A stretch of DNA of 64,000 nucleotides, taken from NCBI GenBank assembly GCA_030998225.1, contig JAPYXD010000677.1, forward strand, positions 11,841,501 through 11,905,500, in the 5' to 3' direction. Below, piece after piece: positions 19,431 to 29,558 of the stretch. Both the position numbers and the translations under genes were made by a program. The notes beneath the pieces are model-generated. The model was not told the origin of the DNA, ran no database searches, and saw only the letters and a program-made list of their open reading frames with translations. This DNA comes from Diplolepis rosae (Eukaryota > Arthropoda > Insecta > Hymenoptera > Diplolepididae). The stretch's first letter is position 1, and each line of letters starts with the position of its first letter.

Positions 19431-20344
19431 GAAAAATTATTTTTCTGGGTGTAGTGACATCATAACGATTTACATTAGAAACTGACGATTTTTTAAAATA
19501 ATGAATATATTTTCCTGGTTTCGGGAATAGAAAATGAATGATTATGACGAAGTAATTTTTCATAAATGAAACTTTTGTGATTAACAAGGATCCTTCTAAT
19601 TTTTTTCCAGAATTAATGCAACTGCATAATTATACTGTGCATTATAATTAATGTACAGGATTATTGATAATTAACTCTTAAGGTAGTTCATCTGCGAAAA
19701 TTAGATCTCATGTAAAAATAGATAATTTTTTTTAATAATAGTAATATTATTATTTTAGGGATAATTTGAAAGAAAAGAGATTATTTTCCAAGAAGAAAAT
19801 TTGAAACACGAAAAAATAATGCATTTAACAAATTTTATTTTTATCCGAACTTTTTTTCTTATCGCTTCATAGCAAATTTAAAAAAATGATGTGATTCTAA
19901 GAAATCACGGATCATTTTTTAGGAATAAGATTCTCTATAACTTGACTGTTTCCAATTTTTTCAAATGAATCAATTATTACCAAATTCAGCAATTTTTTTA
20001 AGAAGAATTTTGTTTTGGAAAATTGATTTTTAATGGTTTCAGCCGTTAAAGAATTTATTTCCAAAAATTGGGAACGGTAAAGTTGTCAAGATTTTTTTTC
20101 TGATAAAATGATGCAGGATTTATTAGAATCGCATCATCTTGTAAAATTTGGTATGAAGCGATAATTAAAAAAGTTCGGCAAAAATAAGATTTGTTAAATA
20201 CATTATTTTTCTGCATTTCAAATTTTTTTCATGGAAAATAATTTTTCCTCTCTCAAATTAGGTTTTCAATAATAATATTGCTATTCTTGAAAGCAAAATT
20301 ATCTACTTTTGTTTTAGGTCTAATTTTCGTGGATGAACTACCTT
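19431..20344. repeat. Intronic duplicated block, copy 1 (includes FB2-type foldback 19679-20344)
   Basis: Matches 37345-38244 over its whole length with scattered differences. Starts GAAAAATTATTTTTCTGGGT; the foldback arms inside read AAGGTAGTTCATC and GATGAACTACCTT. Confidence 0.8.
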
Positions 20345-20720
20345 CATTTTTCAATCATCAGTCTCATAATTGCAACTAAGCTGAAAGATTTCTTATTCTT
20401 GCAATTTCGAATTAACTGACTTCCGTAAATATAAAGCTAATAAATTATTTAATTTAATTACATAACTGGGAAATTTTTATGAATACAATTCCATCATGAG
20501 ATATAGAAATTTCTTTTGGTGCTTCGCTACTTTTTGTTTAATATTTGACGTAATAAATTAGTCTTAAGATTTCATAATAAAATAATAAATTTAATCATCT
20601 TTTATTTCTTTATCAGAAATCTCATTTTGCAAATTCATTTTTGTTAACATTCGATGATGGAAGTGGAGTTTGTTGATTCCTTTTACTTCTCATCTATATT
20701 GAATCTATTAAGAATTCCAT

Positions 20721-20955
20721 CCCAGTGAACACTCACAGTTGTTATACATAATTGTTGTTTATACGTAATTGTTACATAACAGTTCTGTGAAAATGTCGTC
20801 ACACAAATGTCGCAGTTACAGAACAAGAACTGTTATGAAACAGGTATGGAACAGTTCCATAACGATTCTTGTTCTGTAACTGCGACACTTGTGTGACGAC
20901 ATTTTTACAGAACTGTTATGTAACAATTACGTAACAACTGTGAGTGTTCACTGGG
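20721..20955. mobile_element. Near-perfect palindromic MITE with probable target duplication
   Basis: 235 bases bounded by CCCAGTGAACACTCACAGTT and AACTGTGAGTGTTCACTGGG, with long internal complementarity (TGTCGCAGTTACAGAACAAG mirrored). Flanked by ATTCCAT and ATTCCAC, a likely 7-8 base target-site duplication. No coding capacity. Confidence 0.82.
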
Positions 20956-21120
20956 ATTCCACATGTTGACCTAAAAATCATTTAAAGCTCTCACAGCTCA
21001 TTCTCTCTATGGAAATTCATCACTAAACAATTTCTCCAAAGTAACCAACTTTTATGGATGATTCATAATATACATATACGTATACGTATACATACATATA
21101 CGTGTTCTTTTGACTTTTAG

Positions 21121-21306
21121 AAAGTTGAAAAGGGTGAGAAGCAGGAAATCAAAAGGGGTAAAATGCCAAAGGCTTCAAAGGAGAAGAATTACGAACTTCC
21201 TGAAATACCAGATTATGAGAGACCCGTTCTTGAAAAACCACAAGAATTTGACTTTGGTGAATATGTTCCACGAGACAAAAGTAAACTCGACAGACCTGCC
21301 ACTCAG
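21121..21306 (+). CDS. bt: Projectin PEVK exon 47
   Basis: 62 codons, among the longest of the region. Starts KVEKGEKQEIKRGKM and contains ELPEIPDYERPVLEKPQEF and GEYVPRDKSKLDRPATQ. It resembles the conserved distal PEVK part rather than the Ser-Arg exons. Confidence 0.88.
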
Positions 21307-21615
21307 GTAAGAACATTTTTTTTATTACTTGCACGGAAGACAATTTCCTAGTATAATTATGGTTTTCTGAAAGGTAAAGATGAACTGCTACCTTGTAAAC
21401 TAGTTCAAATAACTAATTATAGTTATAATGAGTTCGATTTTAATAGAAGGTTGTTAATATTGGATTAATTGTACACTGTTAGAAATTTCTACCGTAATTT
21501 CCCAAAACACGAGACTGGAGTTTTATTCAGTAACAGTTACGTAAAATTAAGATAGAATTTCAAAAAATGTAGTTACTTTTTAGTAAATTTAAGCAACAAT
21601 TTCTTAATTTTCATT

Positions 21616-22319
21616 AAGGAGTAACATCACTCTAGCGGCCGAAAAAAAGGCCTCATTTCAAGAATTTTTTTTCTGAAATATAATAAAGGTAATAGAAATT
21701 TTTTTAAATGGATTTCTTTAGCATACATTTATCTATAGAAAAAAATCTTTTTATTACTATTTCCATACAAAATGGCGGCCAGAGAGCTCATCTCCACAAT
21801 GACCTTTTTAAAATGTAGCAAAAATAGCGAACCGTTTTCTCGTTAAATATTGCACCTGGAACAAAAAATCAAAATTATTTTATATCTGTGTACAATTGGC
21901 TATAAAACTACATATGAAATTTAAAAAAAAATGATTGTGAAAAATAGTGCACTTTTGAAGGAAAAAGATCGATTTTTCACCAAAAAATCACCATTAAATT
22001 GTTTATAAAAAAGAAGTTAAAATCGGATAGAAAATTCCGTACGTAGTTCCATGTAAAATGTAATTGTGAAGCTACATGCAAAAATTTAACTTGATTCGTG
22101 GAACCATTTTGAAGTAATCAGTTCGCTACTATTGAAAAAAGTCATTCCGATAAAAACGATTTTAAAGTTTCACAAATATTTAAATCCTTGAAATTTTTGT
22201 TTACCTTCAATCAGCGATGCCTCAATTTTGTTTTTGTGATAACAAAGCATTGTTTAAGCCAACAAAAATTTTTGGATTTTTTGGAAATTCTAGAGTGGTG
22301 TTACCCCTTGAAAAATTTT
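21616..22319. mobile_element. TIR element inside the composite block
   Basis: About 20-base terminal inverted repeats: AAGGAGTAACATCACTCTAG on the left and CTAGAGTGGTGTTACCCCTT on the right. No coding capacity. Confidence 0.65.
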
Positions 22320-22589
22320 TTGTGCCACCCTCCATAGTTATTAATATAAAAGATAATGATAATAAAATAATAATAATAATAAAATAATAAATGATAATAT
22401 CTCTTATCGACTAGACAATATGTCTTTTCCTCTTGTAAATTTAAATTCCAAGTGAATGTGGGAAATTGACGTTACTAAAGTTTTTACTTAATCATGACGT
22501 TTTTATTATTTTAATGATTTTTACCATTGACTGTCATGTTTTGACTTAAACATTAAATTCCAAAAATTCCATGTAAAGTAATTTATGGC

Positions 22590-23375
22590 TGAATTTTGTA
22601 TGCCCTGATGATGCTTCTGGAGTGGAAGCGAAACGTTGGCAAAAATTTTTAAACATCTGAAAATAAATGTCCGAATTGTACCCGTTTTCTTCTTCATAAT
22701 ATAAAACAAGTTGGTTTGCGAACCAATGAGGGTAAAATATAAAGAAGAAAGTTCTTCGTCATGTCGAAATTGTAGCGACGTTTCCGTGGCTATGGGTTTC
22801 CCAACCTCATCAGGCTTTATTAAATTATAAAAAGCACCAAATAATAAACTTATTAAATTTTCATACAAAAACACTTTTTTACGAAACATACATAAAAATG
22901 TCAAAATTTACCTTTACAAAATCAGCTTAAATCATGATAATAAATTACTACTAAATTATTAAATTGTAACGGTGAACATTAAATATTGATAAACACAGCA
23001 TTTTAAATGTAAATGAAATAAATTCTATTCAAAGTAAATATATCTTCTTTTTTATTAATAAATTTTTTTAATAAATTTATTGATTTAGTATTATCCCAAT
23101 CAAATTCATGGTTGAATTCCAATTGGTGTTCACAGATTACGGATTCGCTGTTTTTTTATTTTTGTGCCTATTAATACGAATTCTTAATGCTCGCTTTGAT
23201 TCACCAATATAAGTCGCAGGGCAATTTTTTCAATTAAATTTGTAAACAATATTAGTTTGTTCCCATTTGTTTGTTGAGGTTGGCAAACCCATAGCCAACG
23301 AGACGTCGCTACAATTTCGACATAACGAAGAATTTTCGTCTTTATTTTTTACCCTCATTGATCCACACCAATTTT
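22590..23375 (-). mobile_element. Penelope-like retroelement relic with GIY-YIG fragment
   Basis: On the minus strand near 23095-23240 the translation gives CPATYIGESKRALRIRINRH and, after a frame change, EHQLEFNHEFDWDNTK. Both are typical of the GIY-YIG endonuclease domain that ends Penelope-like element proteins. The flanks carry an inverted pair of a ~100-base sequence: 22705-22825 (CAATGAGGGTAAAATATAAA ... GGGTTTCCCAACCTCATCA) and 23270-23365. Reading frame is broken; the reverse transcriptase part is absent. Confidence 0.72.
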
Positions 23376-23676
23376 TTTAATAGTAATTCTTAATTTTCAG
23401 TTACAAAGTGTCGAACTTGTATCTGGATATTCTGAAACTTGTAACAGGAATAATTTTACGTTTTGGGAAACTGAAGTTTTATGCAGTTACATGTAACTGA
23501 AAATTGTGTTACAGTTTCGTAATTTTATGATAAATTTTATGAAAATTCTGTTCTAGTTTGGTAGTTTTGAGATATATTTTGTGAAAATCCAGTTAAGTTT
23601 CATAATATTAAGACAAATTTCAGAATATTTAGTACATTTGATTAGTACATTGCAGAAATAGTCCAGATTTCAATGA

Positions 23677-24060
23677 TTTCTTAAATTTTAAATAACTTTC
23701 GAAATAATCAACATTTTTTAATGTTCTTGGACTCATTATAAAGCTAAATTTCTACAAAATCGAACCAAAATTCTAAGCATTGATTTGTAATTTTTTTCTT
23801 ACACAGTTCACGAGGTTAAAGTTTAAATGAAAAAGTTGGAAAAATTCCAATATTGCTTTTGCTGAGAAAAACATTTTTATATGATATTTTTCCTATTTTT
23901 TTGTTACAATTTTAACTCTTTGCATTATACAAGAAAAAAAATTATACATTTATAATGACAATTTATTGGAATTTTGTAGAATCTTAGCTTTAAAATGAGC
24001 CTAAGAACATAATAAAATATTGATTATGTTGAAAGTTATTTAAAATTTAAGAAAACATTG
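23677..24060. repeat. Foldback element inside the composite block
   Basis: Left arm TCTTAAATTTTAAATAACTT ... TTATAAAGCTAA, right arm TTAGCTTTAAAATGAG ... AAGTTATTTAAAATTTAAGA, inverted to each other over about 85 bases. Confidence 0.7.
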
Positions 24061-24876
24061 AAATTTGAATTTTGTTTGCAATAACTTCTTCAAAATTTAA
24101 CAAAACGACTTAGTTCTGGACTAATTTTAAAGATAATTTTAATGGCTTTCACATTATTAATAATACAAATTTCATCACTCACAGAATTAAAATTAAGATA
24201 ATTTAAGCAATTATCCAAAAACAGTTGGTCCCACAATTCTGACCGGTAGTGTAAATATCGTCAAATTTTACGTTTCGTTTGTAACTTAAAAATTTTGTGA
24301 ATTTTCGAACATTTCTAACAGTGTATGTTACAAAAATTCAACAGATGATGAATTTATTGTTATCAGATTGTATAGTAAATGTAGTTTAAATGCAGTAGTT
24401 TTAAATGTAGTTACAAATGTAGTTATAAATGTAGTTTTTGTTGAAAGGTATTCATATATGTATATTGTTGAATTAACAGTGTAGATAGCATTATTTTTTA
24501 AATTTATGTATATTTTTGCTTTTTAAAATTAACTCTGTATATATCGAAATTGATCAGCGGTGGTTCCAAAATCCATTGTTATCTGGAAATATTTTCCGAG
24601 CAGGAAAAACTTAAATTTTGAAAGTTGAATCATTAAACATTTTCTCTTTTTCATGACAACATGCAGAAGTTTGATTCAAAGGTAAGTTGATTTGCTTGAG
24701 AAAATGCAAAAGCAAATTGGAATCAGTTGCAAATAAATATAAAAAAGAGCTTAACTTTACTCGAGAGAAATCCAATTGATTTAAATTTTGATTAAACTCT
24801 ATTAAAAAGATGGTTCTCCCCTTTGATTGATTAGGCTACTAAAACCTCCAATTAATGTATTTTAACTACTCTTTTT

Positions 24877-25222
24877 AAGGCCATGGGCCAAGCAGGTCAT
24901 GTGACAAAAGTTATATCTTAATCCAACCATGTAAGATAACTTTTTCTGTTTATAAAATATCTTGTTCAGAATTTAGTAAATGTACCAGAAGATAATAAGG
25001 AACGTCTATTTACTTCGTTTCAGTAAAAATTCTGCAATTTTTTTTATTTTTAAATATAACAGTCAAGTATTATCGGCAATTACAGGTCTGTAACTACATT
25101 TCCACGGAGAATGAAATATCGTCTTGAAATTTTCGGAAATGAATAAAAAAATTTAATATATGTAGAAAAAATTGATAGCCAGGGACTGAATTGGTCAGGT
25201 GACCTTCGTGGCCCATGACCTT
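24877..25222. repeat. Foldback element, family FB1 copy 2
   Basis: AAGGCCATGGGCCAAGCAGG ... TCATGTGAC is mirrored by GTCAGGTGACC ... GTGGCCCATGACCTT. It corresponds to the inner part of the element at 167-743. Confidence 0.7.
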
Positions 25223-25638
25223 AATCCTCAAATCACGTAACACTTAAAGCTTCAAGCTCCTACCTCAAAAAAGTTATTAGCTGATTTGGAGATACAAATA
25301 TTGGATTTTATCATTAAAATTATGCCAAAAACTTTGAAAATCTGGCAACATCAATTATTTACATAGTCAAGAGTGAAGAGGTCCATCCCTTAAATTATGC
25401 TTGCATGAAAATTATCTGGACGACCAGAAAGCGATGATTGGCCGGCCCAAATCTTTCGAATATCTTGGCACTCGATAAATGCTTTGCGTAGAAAACTATT
25501 TTCGCAAATATCGCGCCATATCTCTCTTTACCCCTGATTGCAATTCCCCGCCCCTCTAATAGAGAGGCAGAGAGGGACAAAATGTAGAAAACGGCCTTCG
25601 CTATTTTTGGAGATATTACGACCACTTTTAGTCGCGAC

Positions 25639-25824
25639 ATGCAAACTTGCAGGTCACTCATCGTTCTTCTGTTCTGTCTCATTGGTCTCAGTTTAATTCC
25701 CGTCGCGATTCCCATCGAATCATCCTCAAGTTCGCCAATTGATTTCTCTCGAGGTCGCGCCATCGCTTTCAATCGCTATCGTCCCAATAAGCCTTTTCTT
25801 CCTGGAATAAAACAGAACATTTGA
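25639..25824 (+). CDS. Possible intron-nested secreted peptide (61 aa), unrecognised
   Basis: The ORF starts MQTCRSLIVLLFCLIGLSLI, a textbook signal peptide (basic start, 15-residue hydrophobic core) with likely cleavage around VA|IP at residue 23. The mature part has a serine run (ESSSSSPIDFSRGRAIAF) and a Pro/basic tail (NRYRPNKPFLPGIKQNI). It sits in a block (25390-25846) clearly richer in G+C than the surrounding introns. There is no room for its own 3' UTR: the next projectin acceptor is 22 bases after the stop, so it would have to share downstream sequence. I recognise no family. It may be a chance ORF. Confidence 0.3.
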   Translation: MQTCRSLIVLLFCLIGLSLIPVAIPIESSSSSPIDFSRGRAIAFNRYRPNKPFLPGIKQNI

Positions 25825-25846
25825 GCAATTTTCCATTTTTTAATAG

Positions 25847-26104
25847 CCAAAGGTACCTGAGATCAAAACACCTGAGATTAAAGCACCTGAGATCAAGACA
25901 CCTGAGATTAAGACACCTGAGATCAAAACACCTGAAATCAAAAAGACGGATGCACCCAAGATAGAAGTTAGCAAAGACATCTCACCAGTTATTAGCAGAA
26001 GAGGTTCTATTATTCCTCCAGGAAGTGGTGCAAATAGTCGGCGAGGATCTCTTATACCTCCAGAAGAATTGGGACGCAGAGCTAGTTTGATCATCAGCGA
26101 CGAG
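25847..26104 (+). CDS. bt: Projectin PEVK exon 48: TPEIK repeats and RRGS/RRAS sites
   Basis: 86 codons. It opens [17 protein letters not shown] with six PEIK units (15-base tandem repeat CCTGAGATCAAAACA and variants). It then has [30 protein letters not shown] and ends LIISDE. The second half matches the conserved distal end of the insect projectin PEVK region (family knowledge). Confidence 0.9.
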
Positions 26105-26325
26105 GTATGTTTTGTGTTGATTTATCACTGGAAGGAGTTCTTAGCACATAGGTGATTCAGTTAGAGGTTTAGAGAAGTGGAAAAGAATTCTAAAAGTCAG
26201 ACATACTTGAGACATTTTTGTGAAAACATTGCAAATTGTGGAATAATCCTTGGTGCAAAAGTGAGAAACTGCCTGAGTAATGTTTTTCAGTTTTTCATCC
26301 AAAAATCGATGTGTGCAACTCAATT

Positions 26326-26680
26326 TGTTTGGAGTGAAATCCTGAAATGTGTGTTCATTCTGAACTTCTTTTTTAAACTTTCTAGTGGATTTTGAAAGAT
26401 TAAACACTCTTCTCAGAATCAATAAGAAAAGGAAAACACCTTAGTTAAGGTATATGTTTTGCCAAATATTAGATCTTTGGGAAAAATAAATTTCGAAAAC
26501 TCATTTTTTTGGAATGAAATTCTGAAATGTGTGCTTATTTTGAACTTTTTTTTAAATTTTGCAGTGGATTTTGAAAGATTAAAGGTACTTGTTAGAATAA
26601 AAAAGAAAAGGAAAAAACCTTAATTAAGGTATTTGTCTTGCTAAATATCAGATTTTTGGAAAAAATAGTTTTTTTATGAT
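26326..26680. repeat. Local tandem duplication, period about 179 bases
   Basis: TTGGAGTGAAATCCTGAAAT at 26329 recurs as TTGGAATGAAATTCTGAAAT at 26508. The similarity continues through AGTGGATTTTGAAAGATTAAA and the AAGGTAT..TTTG block. Confidence 0.7.
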
Positions 26681-27342
26681 TTTAGGAAATGTAATGATAT
26701 TATTTATAATGCCTTGTGAAATAAAAATATTATTCTTTGTTAAATAAATTGAATACGTACGTGAAATATTCATTTCAATTATCTCATTTGCAGTAAAATT
26801 TTTTCCTACTACCGATTTTTACCAATTTTAAAAATATGCTAAAATTTTAATAAATCACGGCTTATTTTTCGGGTGAAATATTCTCTAAAACTTGACTTTT
26901 TCCAATTTCAAAAATAAGTAAATATTCTACAGATACAGTTATTTGTTAAGAAAAAATTTCTGCTCAAAAGATTGCTTAAACGATTTTAGCCATTGAAAAT
27001 TGGAAACGGTCATCTTGTAAAGATTTTTTCACCCGAAAAGTAAGCCGTGATTTATTAAAATTTGACCAATTATAAAAAATTAGTACAAAGCTCTATCAGG
27101 AAAAAATCAAATTTCAAATGTCATTATCAAAATATATCAAATAATATTTTTCGTAAGTTTTAAATTCTATTCATAAAAAAACATATTTTTCATTTCACAA
27201 GGCACAAATAATATTATTACATTTCCTAAAATCATAAAAAAAATTTGTATTCCAAAGATCTGATATTTGGCAAGTTAATTACCTTAATCAAGATGTTTTC
27301 CTTTTCTTTTCTGATTCTGAAAAGCGTTTTTAACCTTTCGAA
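26573..27342. repeat. Foldback element, family FB2 (copy in intron after exon 48)
   Basis: AAATATCAGATTTTTGG / CCAAAGATCTGATATTT, CCTTAATTAAGGTA / TACCTTAATCAAGA and AATCACGGCTTATTTTTCGG / GAAAAGTAAGCCGTGATT are paired across the element. Confidence 0.75.
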
Positions 27343-28794
27343 ATACACTTTTTCGTTAAATAGTCTCACTAGTTTTCAAATTAAAGTAATAGTAAGTTCG
27401 TTTATCAACTTTTTACAAATCGATCAATTAAGTTCCAATTTTTGAAATATCATCAAACGAAAAAATCTTTAAGTGTAAAGAGTTCACTCAATGGATTATT
27501 TTGAATTTTATGTTTCACCAATAATGCAATATTTCGAACAAATAAATTAATTTCATAATCCCTACTTTAAAGAAATCTTGATAGATTTATTACTCCGTCT
27601 ACAAAATTGTAGTTACTCTTATAAAATTTGAAAATGTGGAAGAAAAATCATTTCCATTTACTCTCAACTTCTATTCTGAATATGGCAATCAGACGATTGA
27701 TCTCTTTGAAGATATTAAGATTTATGCCAATTTCTAATTTATTTAAAATTCAATAAAAAGAGATTGATCATCGGATTTTGCATTTGGTACTCGATCACTT
27801 TTAATATAAAATGTTGTCAATCATAAAATCTCACATTATTACTTTATTTCAATCCTTATATTTTTTCAATAAGAAATCCAAGTAAAAGTATTTTTATTGA
27901 ATCAAGCGCTTCTAAATACTCAAATATTAAATATAATATAAATTATTTTATAATTTAAAAAAAAGTGTTTTAATAACAAAATTAAATAATTTCCATTCCA
28001 GAATCTATATTATCGGAAAAACAAATTAAAACATTAATTTCGAGTACCAAATGCAACACAAATAAAATCTAATCGCCTAAACATGTACAAATTTCGTCTT
28101 AGGATGTAGAATCATGAAATCCTCTTAGTCATAGGGCTTTTGAGTTTTGGTTTCGTAGTTCAGTAATTTATTCATGAAGTCCTATAGCCAACAATAGTAA
28201 TTTAGAAAACCAGTGAAGTCCCAATTTGTGAAAAACTTGTGCCCTGACGAGCAAAGTAAAGTTTTCTGTGTTTAAATATCACAATAGATTAGATTAATTG
28301 TTCCCATGTGTCTACGTTATATTTGTCTTGTTTATGTACCTCGTGTCCAATTTAAATTAACCGAGACCCTTGTCTGCAATTCAATTCCAACATTTCATTA
28401 TATTATCCGACCGCGAAGTACGTGTCGCGATCTTAAGAGCTTTTAACAGGTCCAAGAAGATCCTGACTATTGAGGAGAAGAAGAAGATGGAGAAGATGAA
28501 GATCATCTTGACTCGTTAATTCCCCAATTATATTAATTTGATTAATCGACCAACTTATTCTCATTCCTTAATTAAATACACTCATTGAATTGAAATTTTA
28601 ATATGTCATCACAACTTTTGTTTTGACCTTTTTAACATTTGTGGAAGACTAGTTTTGAAAATGAAATGAAGTTGAATAGATTTGGTCAAGTTGGTCGATT
28701 AACTCATTTTTTACAATAAAAATGTATATTCTACACAAAACCACACATTCATGTTCGTCACACGCCGCATTGCACATAAAAATTTGGTTCATAG

Positions 28795-28842
28795 GAGAAT
28801 AGAAAGCTGCGCCCTGGCGAGGTGGTGGATGAGCGCATGAAG
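28795..28842 (+). CDS. bt: Projectin alternative exon, RPGE type, copy a
   Basis: 16 codons, ENRKLRPGEVVDERMK, phase 0 both ends, donor AAG|GTGAGA. It shares KLRPGEVVD with copy b (34617) and RPGE with copy c (36428). Insect projectins have an LRPGE segment before the RRRPS stretch, so these three look like alternatives for one protein position (inference). Confidence 0.78.
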
Positions 28843-29558
28843 GTGAGAAACTTCTTCAATTTGAAGAAGAAGCGAATGGTGCCTCGTCTGCAACCTTCTT
28901 CAATTACTCCACTTATCGAGCAATGCACTTTGTCTGACACTTACCGCCTCCTCACTCATACACACTTACAAATTTTACTTTCATATTTTACACAATCACA
29001 CTTACTCATACCAAGAGACTATTTGCTCTTTCTCAGATTTATCAATTCATTTTGTAATGTTAATTTTTTTCAAAGCCTTCTTTTTTCTTCTATTATGTCA
29101 TTTTTTACTATTTATTTATTTTCTATTTTGTTTAAACGTTTCTCTACTCCAATATGCAATTTTAATTTCATTCACTAAACTTTACTTTCTGGAAACCAAA
29201 TACTCTCCTTGGTTGTGCCTGCTCGTTACTACCTTTTTCAATATTCACTTTTCGACGTATTTTAACAAATTATGCACGAGCTCGCACGTTTAGTTACTCA
29301 CACACGGAAAAAAAACTAAAATGAATCAAAGCCTAGAAAATAAAGATTCATTATTGAGATTTTTCAACGTGCTGGCACAAATTGGGTAAATATTTTTTAA
29401 CTCGTTGAAATATACATACCACTTAGATTTGGAATTTAAAATCAACTAGTAGAAAATAAATATTCAAAGTGAGAAGTGAGAATGATTTTTATTTTTATTC
29501 TTTAAGGGCATGTGATACGTGAGGAAAGTCGCAAGTTCATGTGAACAATTTGGTCCAA

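Larger units (their letters stand above)
18413..21120. other. Long intron with four repeat elements
   Basis: 18413-19190 is pyrimidine-rich unique-looking sequence. Then a MITE (19191-19392), a duplicated block (19431-20344) and a palindromic element (20721-20955). A TACGTA-type microsatellite (21065-21102) lies just before the acceptor. Confidence 0.65.
21472..24328. mobile_element. Composite DNA-transposon-like block with TACACTGTTAGAAAT ends
   Basis: Left end TACACTGTTAGAAAT, right end ATTTCTAACAGTGTA, exact inverted repeats of 15 bases. No transposase frame survives. Three other elements lie inside, so the outer one is the oldest. Confidence 0.6.
21307..25846. other. Long intron with nested transposon remains and a possible small gene
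   Basis: Contains the TIR-bounded block 21472-24328 (with elements 21616-22319, 22590-23375 and 23677-24060 inside), a candidate microexon (24667), foldback 24877-25222 and a higher-GC block with a secreted-peptide ORF (25639-25824). Confidence 0.65.
26105..28794. other. Long intron with a foldback and a local duplication
   Basis: Holds a 179-base tandem duplication (26326-26680), foldback FB2 at 26573-27342, otherwise AT-rich sequence. A candidate stop-containing exon starts at 28450 (see findings). Confidence 0.6.

Noticed and set aside
22521..22904. 127-codon minus-strand ORF
   Set aside because: Covers the end repeat of the Penelope-like relic rather than a protein gene.
25395..25772. 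125-codon minus-strand ORF in the high-GC block
   Set aside because: Overlaps the signal-peptide ORF in antisense; high GC alone lengthens ORFs and no motif was seen.
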